From NCBI RefSeq assembly GCF_013282215.1, contig NZ_CP048103.1, positions 1,612,001 to 1,676,000 of the forward strand: a stretch of DNA of 64,000 nt, in the 5' to 3' direction. How positions within the stretch are numbered: the first letter of the stretch is position 1; every line of letters begins with the position of its first letter. Source of the DNA: Kroppenstedtia eburnea (GTDB lineage Bacteria > Bacillota > Bacilli > Thermoactinomycetales > DSM-45169). Below the pieces are notes generated by a model. The model was not told the origin of the DNA. It saw only the letters and a list, made by a program, of their open reading frames with translations, and did no database searches. The translations under genes were made by a program, and so were the position numbers. Positions 26,166 through 34,854 of this stretch are shown here, piece after piece.

Positions 26166-26582
26166 ATGGAGAATGAGCAGCATCCGTACAGTGAAGCACG
26201 GAGCACGGAACTGGGCAAGGTGGAGATCGCCCCGGAAGTGCTTCAGATCATCGGTGGATTGGCAGCCCTTCAAGTGAACGGAGTGGCGGGAACCAGCGGA
26301 GGTGTCGTTTCCGACATCACCCAATTTTTAGGCAGAAAGAACCCGAGACAGGGGATCAAGGTGGAGTTGGAAGATGAAGTACGGATCACGGTTTCCATCA
26401 TTGTCTCCTACGGGTACCACATCCCCGATGTGGGACGGGAAGTGCAGGAACAGGTCAAACACGCAGTGGAGTCGATGACCGGTCTCCAAGTATCCCAAGT
26501 GACGGTTCGCGTGGTTGAAGTCCGATTTGGAGGAGAAGAACCTGCCGCAGATGAACAGGAGGCATCGCAACGGGTGAAATAA
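26166..26582 (+). CDS. Asp23/Gls24 family envelope stress protein (YqhY)
   Basis: A 138-residue Asp23 domain protein, with GKVEIAPEVLQIIGGLAALQVNGVAG at residues 19-44 split by conserved glycines, and a central VSIIVSYGYHIPDVGREVQEQVK. B. subtilis YqhY occupies the same place after accC and influences acetyl-CoA carboxylase activity; that functional link is known there and assumed here. GGAGGAGAGCTGAC precedes the ATG. Confidence 0.9.
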   Translation: MENEQHPYSEARSTELGKVEIAPEVLQIIGGLAALQVNGVAGTSGGVVSDITQFLGRKNPRQGIKVELEDEVRITVSIIVSYGYHIPDVGREVQEQVKHAVESMTGLQVSQVTVRVVEVRFGGEEPAADEQEASQRVK

Positions 26583-26606
26583 TGGGACCGGGAGGAGGTA
26601 CAGGGA

Positions 26607-27170
26607 TTGGGTGCACTGAATCGGCTCCTCTTGTTTGCATACAGTCTGCTATTCCTGATCATCACGGCATTGGGCACCAGCATGGCCTTAAATGTGGGCT
26701 TTGGGCAGGAAGAAGTGGTGAGTGACTGGCTGGATCGGTTCTACCGAAACCCGGAAGCCCGCTGGTCGATTCTGGCCCTGAGTGTACTGGCCTTGGTCTT
26801 CAGCCTCCGGCTTCTGTGGATCTCTCTTCAAATCCGAAAAGAAGACCCCGGTGTCGATCGTTTGACGGAGTTTGGACATGTACGGATCTCCCTGGAAACC
26901 CTGGAAAGCCTTGCGGTCAAGGCAGCCCGCAAGGTTCAGGGCATCCGGGATTTAAGTGCCAGGGTCCGGCGGGAGGGAGATCATACCTCCATCGGGATCG
27001 GTTTAAAATTGACGGTGGACGGAGACACTCCTATTCAGACCCTGTCGGAACAGTTGCAGCAATCAGTCAAGACCTACGTCGAAGAGATTGCCGGTGTGGA
27101 CGTCAGCCAGATCTCTGTTTATATTGCGGATACGGTGAAGCCGGAGAGGTCCCGGATCCGGGTCGAGTAG
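26607..27170 (+). CDS. amaP: alkaline shock response membrane anchor protein AmaP
   Basis: A 187-residue protein with two membrane helices (about residues 7-28 and 50-72) and a C-terminal Asp23-like domain. Staphylococcal AmaP anchors Asp23 at the membrane by direct binding, so this protein probably anchors the preceding Asp23 protein. The TTG start is nine bases after GGAGGAGG. Confidence 0.88.
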   Translation: MGALNRLLLFAYSLLFLIITALGTSMALNVGFGQEEVVSDWLDRFYRNPEARWSILALSVLALVFSLRLLWISLQIRKEDPGVDRLTEFGHVRISLETLESLAVKAARKVQGIRDLSARVRREGDHTSIGIGLKLTVDGDTPIQTLSEQLQQSVKTYVEEIAGVDVSQISVYIADTVKPERSRIRVE

Positions 27171-27182
27171 GTGGTGGACTGA

Positions 27183-27398
27183 GTGGATCGGATATGGGAG
27201 ACACACGGCGGCAGGATCGCAGGATTGATCGCCGGTTTGCTGTTCGGATTCATCTTTCTCTTTGTGGGATTTTGGAAGACCCTGATTTTCGGTTTTTTTG
27301 TTCTGTCCGGTTATGGAGTCGGACAGTGGATGGACAGCCGGGGGGAATGGAGGGAAGTCCTGGAGGAGATCGTTCCGGACAAGTGGTTCAGGAAATAG
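27183..27398 (+). CDS. DUF2273 small membrane protein
   Basis: A 71-residue protein with two closely spaced membrane helices (residues 11-28 and 31-46) and a charged C-terminus. DUF2273 proteins regularly accompany Asp23 and AmaP genes and probably belong to the same membrane complex. The GTG start is 13 bases after the amaP stop with AGGTGGTGGACTGA upstream. Confidence 0.85.
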   Translation: MDRIWETHGGRIAGLIAGLLFGFIFLFVGFWKTLIFGFFVLSGYGVGQWMDSRGEWREVLEEIVPDKWFRK

Positions 27399-27402
27399 AT
27401 TT

Positions 27403-27432
27403 GTTCCCGGCCTTGGCTGGGACTATTTTTTT
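27403..27432 (+). terminator. weak terminator upstream of nusB
   Basis: GTTCCCGGCC pairs with GGCTGGGAC with one bulge and is followed by TATTTTTTT. It would partially separate accB-DUF2273 from nusB. Confidence 0.5.
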
Positions 27433-27453
27433 AAACGGAAAGGTGAGGTTTCC

Positions 27454-27900
27454 ATGTCCAGGCGTACGGTGAGAGAAAAAGCCCTGCAAACCCTGTATCA
27501 AAATGAGATCAATCCCGACGGGGCGGATCGATCGATGAAAAAGGAAGCACGCTCCCTGCATGATGAAGCAGGGGAAGAGGCATCCGCCTTCTTTCTCCGC
27601 TTGGTCCGGACAGTGATCCGGAACATGCCCCGGCTCGATCCGGTGATCCAAGGGTATCTGAAACAGGATTGGACATTGTCCCGACTCTCCCCTGTGGATC
27701 GTTCCATTCTCCGGATGGCGGTTTGTGAGCTCCTCTATGAAGAGGAGATCCCCGAGGGAGCCAGTCTGAATGAAGCGGTGGAGCTGGCCAAAACCTTCAG
27801 CACGGAGGAATCGGCCCGGTTTATCAACGGGGTGCTGGGCAGCATGGTTAAAAACTTGGATGAGGTCCGGAAATCGGCTGTCTCCGGGGATGGCATGTGA
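27454..27900 (+). CDS. nusB: transcription antitermination factor NusB
   Basis: A 148-residue all-helical protein that binds boxA RNA with NusE during rRNA transcription. The start MSRRTVREKALQTLYQ carries the arginine-rich boxA-binding helix, and the end has PVDRSILRMAVCELLY and NEAVELAKTFSTEESARFINGVLG. AAAGGTGAGGTTTCC precedes the ATG. It ends overlapping the next gene by four bases (GTGA). Confidence 0.95.
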   Translation: MSRRTVREKALQTLYQNEINPDGADRSMKKEARSLHDEAGEEASAFFLRLVRTVIRNMPRLDPVIQGYLKQDWTLSRLSPVDRSILRMAVCELLYEEEIPEGASLNEAVELAKTFSTEESARFINGVLGSMVKNLDEVRKSAVSGDGM

Positions 27901-28868
27901 ACAGAAATAAGAAGGCTCTGCTCGGGATCGATACCAGCAATTACCGGACTTCCTTAAGCCTGGTGAATGAAGAGGGGGAAATCCTGGCTGATGAACGCGC
28001 CTGGCTGGAAGTGGAGGCGGGAGAGCGGGGGTTGCAGCAATCAACGGCTTTTTTCCGGCATGTGAACCGCCTTCCGGAACTTTTCGCACGGATCCCCCTG
28101 GATGGAGTCCGTCTGGTGGGAGTGGCTGCCAGCCAAGCTCCCCGTCCGGTGGAAGGCTCATATATGCCGGTGTTCCGGGCGGGAGTCTCCTGGGGCCGGA
28201 GCTTGGCCCACGCCTGGGGTGTCCCTTTTTTCGGGACGACCCATCAGGAAGGTCATATTGAGGCGGGCATGGCCACCGCGGATCGGAAACCGGCATCGGA
28301 AAGGTTTATGGCGATCCACCTTTCCGGCGGCACCACGGAGCTGTTGGACGTGCGCCGGCGGCCGGGAGGTTATGAGATCCTGAAACTGGGAGGAACACGT
28401 GATTTGAACGCCGGGCAGATGGTGGACCGAATCGGGGTGGCGATGGGATTCTCCTTTCCCGCCGGACCGGAACTGGAGGCAGCGGCAGCGGGGGTGGAGG
28501 AGAGCTCCGGTTTTGCGGTACCCTCCAGTGTCAGCGGGTTGGAATGTTCCTTTTCCGGTCCTTTATCCGCACTGGAGCGGGCTTGGCAAAAAGGGGGGGT
28601 ATCCCGGGGGGAGATCGCACAGGCCACCTTTGCCTGTATAGCCAACACCCTGGAGAAAATGGTGTTGAACGCCTTTGACTCCGGGTTTCCGAAGAGCCTG
28701 TTGATGGTGGGGGGAGTGGCGGCCAACCGATGGCTGGCAGCCCGTCTGAAGCATCGCTTGGAACATCGGGCCGTCGGCGGAAGCCTCTCCTTTGCGGATC
28801 CCCGTTTTTCCGGTGATAATGCCTTTGGTGTCGCCAGATTGGGGTTGAAGATGCGAACATTAATCTGA
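27897..28868 (+). CDS. TsaD/Kae1-like paralogue
   Basis: A 323-residue protein of the ASKHA fold related to TsaD (tRNA threonylcarbamoyl transferase). It keeps the metal-binding HxxxH (HQEGHIEAG near residue 121), a version of SGGTTEL near residue 143, and a C-terminal SGDNAFG. It is shorter than true TsaD (about 340) and diverges between motifs. A gene of this type sits between nusB and folD/xseA in several spore-forming Firmicutes. Whether it modifies tRNA or has another substrate is unknown; a genuine tsaD is expected elsewhere. Starts with a GTG overlapping the nusB stop. Confidence 0.75.
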   Translation: MNRNKKALLGIDTSNYRTSLSLVNEEGEILADERAWLEVEAGERGLQQSTAFFRHVNRLPELFARIPLDGVRLVGVAASQAPRPVEGSYMPVFRAGVSWGRSLAHAWGVPFFGTTHQEGHIEAGMATADRKPASERFMAIHLSGGTTELLDVRRRPGGYEILKLGGTRDLNAGQMVDRIGVAMGFSFPAGPELEAAAAGVEESSGFAVPSSVSGLECSFSGPLSALERAWQKGGVSRGEIAQATFACIANTLEKMVLNAFDSGFPKSLLMVGGVAANRWLAARLKHRLEHRAVGGSLSFADPRFSGDNAFGVARLGLKMRTLI

Positions 28869-28897
28869 TCGTTTGCGAGAAATGTTCGCATTTCTTT
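28851..28897 (+). terminator. terminator of the accB-nusB-TsaD-like unit
   Basis: ATGCGAACATT at 28851-28861 pairs perfectly with AATGTTCGCAT at 28881-28891, followed by TTCTTT. The stop codon is in the loop. Confidence 0.7.
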
Positions 28898-28923
28898 ACA
28901 TTGCCGACCGGAAAGAGTAAACT
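28895..28923 (+). promoter_or_regulatory. promoter of folD
   Basis: TTTACA and TAAACT are separated by 17 bp, placing the transcript start about 25 bp before the folD GTG. Confidence 0.45.
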
Positions 28924-28955
28924 GGGTGCAAACCCTGACAGAGAGGAGTTTTCAG

Positions 28956-29807
28956 GTGAATCGGGGCAATCTTATCGATGGAAAAGGGATTGCGGGACAG
29001 ATCAAAGAAGAATTGAAAACTGAGGTCAAAAAGTGGTCGGCCGGGTCCGGCAGACGTCCCGGGCTGGCGGTGATTTTGGTGGGGGAAGATCCGGCTTCCC
29101 GGACCTATGTAAGGGGGAAGGTACGGGATTGTGAACAAGTGGGAATCCAATCGGAGTTGATCCAAAAGCCCGATACCATTGGAGAAGAGGAATTGCTCTT
29201 TGAAATTCACCGCTTGAACGAAGATCCGGCCGTTGATGGAATTCTGGTACAACTGCCCCTCCCGGGCCACATCTCCTCCGACCGGATCATTTCCGAGATC
29301 CGTCCGGAAAAAGATGTGGATGGATTTCATCCTCTCAATGCCGGGCGCTTGAGTACCGGTCTGAAGTCTATGTTGCCCTGCACTCCCCATGGGATCTTGC
29401 AGATGTTGAAAAGAACGGGGATTTCCATCGCCGGCAAACATGCGGTGGTGGTGGGCAGAAGCAATATTGTGGGCAAGCCGGTTTCCCTTTTGCTGCAGAA
29501 GGAAAACGCCACGGTCACCATGTGTCACTCCCGGACAGAGAATCTCCTCCATCACACCCGGCAGGCGGATATTCTGGTGGCGGCGGTGGGACGGTTGCAC
29601 ATCATCACCGATGAACATGTCAAGCCGGGAGCGGTGGTGATCGATGTGGGTATGAACCGGACACCGGAGGGAAAGCTGGCCGGGGACGTGGCCTTTGCGT
29701 CGGTTCGGGAGAAGGCTTCATACATCACACCGGTGCCCGGGGGTGTGGGTCCCATGACCCGGGCGATGCTGCTGTACAACACAGTTCAGGCGGCCAAGGG
29801 GAACTGA
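28956..29807 (+). CDS. folD: bifunctional methylene-tetrahydrofolate dehydrogenase/cyclohydrolase
   Basis: Interconverts 5,10-methylene- and 10-formyl-tetrahydrofolate with NADP. The 283-residue protein shows YVRGKVRDCEQVGI with the active-site Lys, DGILVQLPLP, DVDGFHPLNAG and the NADP loop VVGRSNIVGKP near residue 167. It closes with TPVPGGVGPMTRAMLL. The GTG at 28956 follows GAGAGGAGTTTTCAG; ten more codons upstream are open but overlap that site. Confidence 0.96.
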   Translation: MNRGNLIDGKGIAGQIKEELKTEVKKWSAGSGRRPGLAVILVGEDPASRTYVRGKVRDCEQVGIQSELIQKPDTIGEEELLFEIHRLNEDPAVDGILVQLPLPGHISSDRIISEIRPEKDVDGFHPLNAGRLSTGLKSMLPCTPHGILQMLKRTGISIAGKHAVVVGRSNIVGKPVSLLLQKENATVTMCHSRTENLLHHTRQADILVAAVGRLHIITDEHVKPGAVVIDVGMNRTPEGKLAGDVAFASVREKASYITPVPGGVGPMTRAMLLYNTVQAAKGN

Positions 29808-29833
29808 TCCTCAGCCGCTGGAGGTGATCGTCG

Positions 29834-31204
29834 TTGCGGGAGAGAGAACAGGATGTCCTGACCGTTACCGGGCTGGTACAGCACCTGACCCGGGTGATCG
29901 AGGAGGATCCGGGGTTGTCCCGGGTTTGGGTGCAGGGGGAAATCTCCAACTTCAAACACCACGGACGCGGGCACATGTATTTTACGTTGAAGGACGATCA
30001 GACCCGGATCCGGGCAGTGATGTTTGCGGGAAACAACCGGCGGCTCCGGTTTATGCCGAAGGATGGGGATGACGTCTTGATCCGGGGGCGGGTCGGGGTT
30101 TTTGAACGGGACGGACAGACGCAGCTCTATGTCACCCATATGCAGCCCAACGGGGTGGGGGAACTCTATGTCGCTTTTCAGCAGCTGAAAGAAAAGCTGA
30201 ATGAGGAGGGGCTCTTCTCGCCCACCCTGAAAAAAGGACTTCCCTTCTTTCCCCGCTGCGTGGGGGTGGTCACCTCAGCCCACGGCGCGGCGGTGCGGGA
30301 TATCATCACCACGATCCGGCGGAGGAGTCGGGGGGTGGATATTCTCCTGTATCCGGTGCCGGTGCAGGGACCCGAGGCCCCTCTGGAGATTGCCCAGGCT
30401 CTCGATCAGCTGAATCAGGCGGGGGAGGTGGATGTGATCATTGTCGGGCGGGGAGGAGGATCCCTGGAGGAATTGTGGGCCTTCAACGAAGAAGTGGTCG
30501 CCCGCAGTATCCACCAATCCCGGATTCCGGTGGTTTCAGCGGTCGGACACGAAACAGACACCACCATCGCCGATTTTGTGGCCGATGTCCGGGCGGCGAC
30601 TCCGACGGCGGCGGCGGAGATGATTGTCCCCCGTCTGGAAGAGCTGCAAATCGGTCTGAAGGCTGTCCAGGAACGCTTAACCAAAGGGATGAAACAGTGC
30701 TTGACAGATGGAAGGGTGAGGCTGAACCGCTCGCTGGACCGGCCCGTTCTTCGCCGGCCCGCCACAGGGCTGGAGCAGGCTGAACAACGTCTCGATATAT
30801 TGACGGGGGATTTGGTACGGGCAGCCAGAGAAGGTTTTGCCCCTGTCCGCTCCCGTTTGGAAAGCCGGACATACCGACTCAAAGGACACCATCCCGCCTT
30901 CCGCGTCCCCCGGTTGAAGGAACGGTTGGTCCGTCTCCAGCGCCAATCGAAGGTGGGGATGACCCGCCTGTTGCGGGAACATCGCAGGAGATGGCAGGGA
31001 AGAGTGGAGCATCTGGATGCCTTGAGCCCGTTAAAAGTGATGAGTCGGGGATACTCTCTTCTCTATCGTTATGACGGGCAAGAACTGATCAAATCCGTGG
31101 AGCAGGTGCAAGCGGGGGATCTGGTCCGGATCCGCTTGTCGGACGGAAGGCTGAAATGCCAAGTCTGGGGAATGGAGGAGGATTCCAATGGAAAAAGCCG
31201 ATAA
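29834..31204 (+). CDS. xseA: exodeoxyribonuclease VII large subunit
   Basis: Degrades single-stranded DNA to short oligonucleotides during repair. The 456-residue protein has an N-terminal OB-fold (VTGLVQHLTRVIEED to about residue 100) with GRGHMYFTLKD, then the catalytic core with VVTSAHGAAVRDI near residue 145, GRGGGSLEELWAFNEE near residue 205 and SAVGHETDTTIADFVAD, followed by the long coiled helical arm. TTG start after GGAGGTGATCGTCG. It overlaps xseB by 17 bp. Confidence 0.96.
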   Translation: MREREQDVLTVTGLVQHLTRVIEEDPGLSRVWVQGEISNFKHHGRGHMYFTLKDDQTRIRAVMFAGNNRRLRFMPKDGDDVLIRGRVGVFERDGQTQLYVTHMQPNGVGELYVAFQQLKEKLNEEGLFSPTLKKGLPFFPRCVGVVTSAHGAAVRDIITTIRRRSRGVDILLYPVPVQGPEAPLEIAQALDQLNQAGEVDVIIVGRGGGSLEELWAFNEEVVARSIHQSRIPVVSAVGHETDTTIADFVADVRAATPTAAAEMIVPRLEELQIGLKAVQERLTKGMKQCLTDGRVRLNRSLDRPVLRRPATGLEQAEQRLDILTGDLVRAAREGFAPVRSRLESRTYRLKGHHPAFRVPRLKERLVRLQRQSKVGMTRLLREHRRRWQGRVEHLDALSPLKVMSRGYSLLYRYDGQELIKSVEQVQAGDLVRIRLSDGRLKCQVWGMEEDSNGKSR

Positions 31205-31457
31205 GCAGAAGGAAGCCGGTTTGCCGGAAAACCTGTCCTTTGAAGAAGCGATGGATCGTCTGGAAGAAGTGGTGGAGCATCTGGAAAGCGGAGAGGTTCC
31301 CTTGGAAGAATCGATCCGCCTCTTTGAAGAGGGAATGAAATTGTCCCGTTACTGCGGTGAAAAATTGGAGAAAATGGAGCAGCATGTAGAGATGCTGGTC
31401 AGGGAAAACGGGGAATGGGTGAAGAAACCCTTTCAATCGGAGGAGGAAATGGAATAA
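31188..31457 (+). CDS. xseB: exodeoxyribonuclease VII small subunit
   Basis: An 89-residue helical protein with the family signature LSFEEAMDRLEEVVEHLESGEVPLEES split over residues 15-42. It binds the XseA coiled arm. GGAGGAGGATTCC precedes the ATG, inside the 3' end of xseA, so translation is coupled. It also ends just before the ispA start. Confidence 0.95.
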   Translation: MEKADKQKEAGLPENLSFEEAMDRLEEVVEHLESGEVPLEESIRLFEEGMKLSRYCGEKLEKMEQHVEMLVRENGEWVKKPFQSEEEME

Positions 31458-31459
31458 CC

Positions 31460-32356
31460 GTGGAGGAAATCCAACGCTATCTCAAGGAAAAGGCGAAGAG
31501 TGTCGAAGCGAGATTGAAAGAGTATATGGAGAGGCCGGCGGGAATCCCTGAAACATTGCGGGAGGCGATGGCCTATTCCCTGTTGGCCGGCGGGAAACGT
31601 CTCCGTCCTGTTTTGACCTTGGCCACTGCCGAGGCTTTGGGAGGGGATGAGGAGAAGGCTTTGCCCTTCGCATGTGCCGTGGAAATGATACATACATACT
31701 CCTTGATCCATGATGATCTTCCGGCGATGGACGACGATGATTTTCGTCGGGGAACTCCCACCAATCACAAGATATACGGGGAGGCGATGGCCATTCTGGC
31801 CGGGGATGCCTTGTTGACCCGGGCCTTCGACGTGATGGCCGAGGGAGCCCTGGATGCGGAACTCCCCCGGAAGACGGCGCTCACCCTCATCCGGGAATGT
31901 GCCGTCCGGGCAGGAGCGGAAGGAATGGTGGGTGGACAGGTGAAGGATATCCAGGGAGAAGGTCGGGAAGTCTCTTTGGAGGAGTTGCAGGACATCCATC
32001 GTTCCAAAACCGGGGATTTGATCACCGGGTCTGTCCGCATCGGGGCGATGGTGGCCGGGAGCGGAGAGGATGAGCTCCAGGCGCTGACAGGGTACGCCGA
32101 ACGGCTTGGGCTGGCCTTTCAGATCCAGGATGATGTGCTCGATGTGGTTGGGGATCACCAAAAACTGGGGAAACCCGTGGGCAGTGATGAGGTGAAAAAC
32201 AAATCCACCTATCCATCCCTCCTCGGATTGGACTCCTCCAGGGAGCGGATCAGGTCTTTGGTCGAGGAAGCCAAACAATTGATCACCGCACAAGAACGGA
32301 TCCGTCCGGCCCGGTTGTTGGCGATCGCCGACTATCTGACCGTGCGGGACAAATGA
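31460..32356 (+). CDS. ispA: farnesyl diphosphate synthase
   Basis: Condenses isopentenyl diphosphate with dimethylallyl and geranyl diphosphate to give the C15 precursor for quinones and lipid carriers. The 298-residue protein has the two Asp-rich motifs HDDLPAMDDDD near residue 85 and QIQDDVLDVVGD near residue 224, plus GGKRLRPVL near residue 45. Two residues before the first Asp motif the pattern is typical of short-chain synthases. The GTG at 31460 is chosen; AGGAGG lies 13-14 bases before, a little far. An in-frame extension reaches back into xseB. Confidence 0.94.
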   Translation: MEEIQRYLKEKAKSVEARLKEYMERPAGIPETLREAMAYSLLAGGKRLRPVLTLATAEALGGDEEKALPFACAVEMIHTYSLIHDDLPAMDDDDFRRGTPTNHKIYGEAMAILAGDALLTRAFDVMAEGALDAELPRKTALTLIRECAVRAGAEGMVGGQVKDIQGEGREVSLEELQDIHRSKTGDLITGSVRIGAMVAGSGEDELQALTGYAERLGLAFQIQDDVLDVVGDHQKLGKPVGSDEVKNKSTYPSLLGLDSSRERIRSLVEEAKQLITAQERIRPARLLAIADYLTVRDK

Positions 32357-32371
32357 GCCTGACCCCTTCAT

Positions 32372-32401
32372 TTGTCGGGGATCACAAGGTTATGATATAA
32401 T
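32372..32401 (+). promoter_or_regulatory. promoter of the candidate non-coding RNA
   Basis: TATAAT at 32396-32401 with TGA before it is an extended -10, and TTGTCG at 32372 is a weak -35 with an 18-bp spacer. No coding frame with a ribosome site follows. Confidence 0.55.
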
Positions 32402-32407
32402 GTCTGC

Positions 32408-32679
32408 AATTCAGGAGTGAAGTAGTTTTCCGGAGGGTTCACCCCGCCCTGAGGCGGGGTGAACATCCGCCACCGGACCCTGGATGCGGCTGCGTGGTTT
32501 TGTTCCAGGTGGGCCGGGAATTTCAGCCAGTGGTATTTCCACTCCATGACCGCTTTCATAACATATCCTGTGTGAATTGTGAATCCGGTCAGATCGGCCG
32601 TGGCAGACCGGCGGAAAGCCGTTGGTCAAGCCGGAACGGAATGCCGGCCGCCGCATGCGGCCGGCATTCCGTTCTTTTT
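32408..32679 (+). ncRNA. candidate structured non-coding RNA between ispA and dxs
   Basis: A strong extended -10 promoter ends at 32401 and a very strong intrinsic terminator lies at 32634-32679. Between them is a series of well-formed hairpins: GTTCACCCCGCC/GGCGGGGTGAAC (12 bp, CTGA loop, 32437-32464), CCTGGA/TCCAGG within a longer stem (about 32478-32510), AGTGG/CCACT (32529-32543) and CCGGTC/GACCGG (32585-32611). No frame of convincing coding character exists. The transcript would be about 270 nt. It does not match 6S, SRP, tmRNA or RNase P as far as I can see. It could instead be a long attenuated leader of dxs. Confidence 0.5.
32634..32679 (+). terminator. very strong terminator upstream of dxs
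   Basis: GAACGGAATGCCGGCCGC pairs perfectly (18 bp) with GCGGCCGGCATTCCGTTC across CGCAT and is followed by five Ts. Confidence 0.85.
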
Positions 32680-32955
32680 GGCTTCATTGTCGATCTCCGC
32701 GTCGGGCGAACCGGTTTTCAATTTTCGCAATAACGCTGTCAGGGAGATCTGTATGGTTGGCGGCGGCGCCACCGATCGCCATCCTGAGCCCCGCCGTGGT
32801 CGGGGTCCGACAGGCGGAAAAGTAACGGAAAATAATCGATCTGGGAATGTCATCTTCAGGCTGGGTAAAGTCTTTTATATACCTGGAGAAAAAGGTTTCG
32901 AATCGACTTTTGGAGAGTAAAGACAGCAAACGAAAACGAAAGCGAGGCGTTCTTC
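32680..32955. other. intergenic region before dxs, no gene recognised
   Basis: A minus-strand frame (to 32929) and several short frames exist but have no ribosome site or family resemblance. TATATA near 32875-32880 could be a weak -10 for dxs. GAGGCG lies shortly before the dxs GTG. Confidence 0.4.
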
Positions 32956-34842
32956 GTGCACCTCGAGCAGATCAATTCACCGGAACAATTGAAAAAACTT
33001 CCCGTCCGGGAACTTCCCCGCCTGGCGGAGGAAATCCGCCATTTTCTGATTGAAAGTTTGTCCGTGACGGGAGGACACCTAGGGTCTAATTTGGGTGTCG
33101 TGGAACTGACACTTGCATTACATTATCTTTTTGACAGCCCCAAGGATCGCCTGCTGTGGGATGTGGGTCACCAAGCCTATGTCCACAAGATCCTGACCGG
33201 ACGCAGGTCTCAGTTTGACACCCTCCGACAATACAAGGGGTTGTGCGGGTTTCCCAAAATGGCGGAGAGCGAGCATGACATCTGGGAGACAGGTCACAGC
33301 AGCACCTCCCTGTCGGCGGCGATGGGGATGGCGGTGGCCCGGGATCTGAAGGGAGAAGATCACCGGGTGATCCCGATTATCGGTGACGGGGCTCTCACCG
33401 GAGGGATGGCGCTGGAAGCGCTTAACCATATCGGAAACGAAAAACGGAACATCATGGTGATCCTCAACGACAACGAGATGTCCATCTCCCCCAACGTGGG
33501 AGCCATCCACAATTATTTGGGCAAACTGCGGACCCATCGTCACTATCACAAACTGAAAGAAGAAGTGGAGTATTTTCTCAAAAAGATCCCCTCGGTGGGC
33601 GGTGCCTTCGCCACAGCGGCGGAGCGAATCAAAGACAGCATGAAATTCCTGGTGGTGTCCGGGGTTCTGTTTGAAAAATTGGGCTTCACTTATCTGGGAC
33701 CTGTCAGCGGGCACAATCTGGATGAACTGATGGAATGTTTGCGGCTGGCAGATCAGACGAAAGGGCCGGTTCTGGTTCATGTGGTCACCGTGAAAGGAAA
33801 AGGATATTTGCCGGCGGAAGCCCAGGCCGAGAAGTTTCACGGTGTATCCAAAGGATACAAACTGGAAGCGAACAAAGAGGCGAAAAAAGAGACTCCTGTC
33901 AAATATGCCAAGGTGTTCGGAGACACCCTGATTCAACTGGCGGAGACAGACAAGCGTGTGGTGGGGGTCACTCCGGCCATGCTGGGGGGCTCCGGGATGA
34001 ATGAATTTGCCTCCAAATTTCCGGACCGTTGCTTTGATGTGGGAATCGCCGAACAACATGCGGGCACCTTTGCGGCAGGCTTGGCCACCCAAGGGATGAA
34101 ACCGGTGCTGGCGATCTATTCCACCTTCCTGCAGCGGGCCTATGATCAGGTGATCCATGATATCGCCCGCCAAAATCTGAACGTCGTGCTGGCCGTGGAC
34201 CGGGCCGGTTTTGTCGGGGCCGACGGAGAGACGCACCAAGGGATTTACGACATCGCCTATCTGCGTTGCATCCCCAATCTGGTGGTGATGATGCCCAAAG
34301 ACGAAAATGAGTTCCGGCACATGCTGTACACCGCCTATCGAACCAACGGGCCGATCGCTGTCCGTTTCCCCAGAGGGACGGGGATCGGGGTTGAGATGGA
34401 TCCGGAACTGAAGGAGCTTCCCATCGGCAAGTCCGAAGTCCTGCGGGAGGGTGGGGATGTGGCTCTGCTCGCCTTCGGGACGATGGTGCCTCTGGCGCTG
34501 GAAGCGGCGGAGCGGCTGGCAAATGAAGGGGTGGAGGCGAAGGTGGTCAACGCCCGTTTTGCCAAGCCCTTGGATACGGAGCTGCTGGATCGCTTGAACA
34601 TGGAGGGAACCCCCGTGGTGACGATCGAAGAGGGGTGTGTCAGCGGCGGTTTTGGCAGTGCCGTGCTGGAATACTTCTCAGGGCGGGAAGATTCCGGTGT
34701 TCCGGTGCAAATCATGGGTGTGCCGGATTATTTTGTCGAACATGGAGATGTGAAGGACCAACTTTCCGAAGTGGGTTTGACTGTGGAGAACATCGCCCAA
34801 AACGCCCATCAGATCATCGCCGACCATCGGCAGCGGGTCTGA
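32956..34842 (+). CDS. dxs: 1-deoxy-D-xylulose-5-phosphate synthase
   Basis: First enzyme of the MEP isoprenoid pathway, joining pyruvate and glyceraldehyde 3-phosphate with thiamine diphosphate. The 628-residue protein has [16 protein letters not shown] near residue 60, [16 protein letters not shown], the TPP-binding GDGALTGGM with downstream NDNEMSIS near residues 142-180, and the transketolase-like [15 protein letters not shown] near residue 416. GTG start with GAGGCG upstream; this ribosome site is weaker than most in the window. Together with ispA it marks an isoprenoid block as in B. subtilis. Confidence 0.96.
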   Translation: MHLEQINSPEQLKKLPVRELPRLAEEIRHFLIESLSVTGGHLGSNLGVVELTLALHYLFDSPKDRLLWDVGHQAYVHKILTGRRSQFDTLRQYKGLCGFPKMAESEHDIWETGHSSTSLSAAMGMAVARDLKGEDHRVIPIIGDGALTGGMALEALNHIGNEKRNIMVILNDNEMSISPNVGAIHNYLGKLRTHRHYHKLKEEVEYFLKKIPSVGGAFATAAERIKDSMKFLVVSGVLFEKLGFTYLGPVSGHNLDELMECLRLADQTKGPVLVHVVTVKGKGYLPAEAQAEKFHGVSKGYKLEANKEAKKETPVKYAKVFGDTLIQLAETDKRVVGVTPAMLGGSGMNEFASKFPDRCFDVGIAEQHAGTFAAGLATQGMKPVLAIYSTFLQRAYDQVIHDIARQNLNVVLAVDRAGFVGADGETHQGIYDIAYLRCIPNLVVMMPKDENEFRHMLYTAYRTNGPIAVRFPRGTGIGVEMDPELKELPIGKSEVLREGGDVALLAFGTMVPLALEAAERLANEGVEAKVVNARFAKPLDTELLDRLNMEGTPVVTIEEGCVSGGFGSAVLEYFSGREDSGVPVQIMGVPDYFVEHGDVKDQLSEVGLTVENIAQNAHQIIADHRQRV

Positions 34843-34854
34843 GGAGGACGGATC

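Noticed and set aside
32437-32464. GTTCACCCCGCC/GGCGGGGTGAAC hairpin as a terminator of ispA
   Set aside because: There is no T-run after it and a promoter lies just upstream, so it fits better as part of the candidate RNA.
32684-32929. Minus-strand frame of 81 codons before dxs (contains AGLRMAIGGAA)
   Set aside because: TTG start without ribosome site and no recognised family. A short similarity to 8265-8285 (GGATGGCRATCGG) is only about 15 bases and may be chance.
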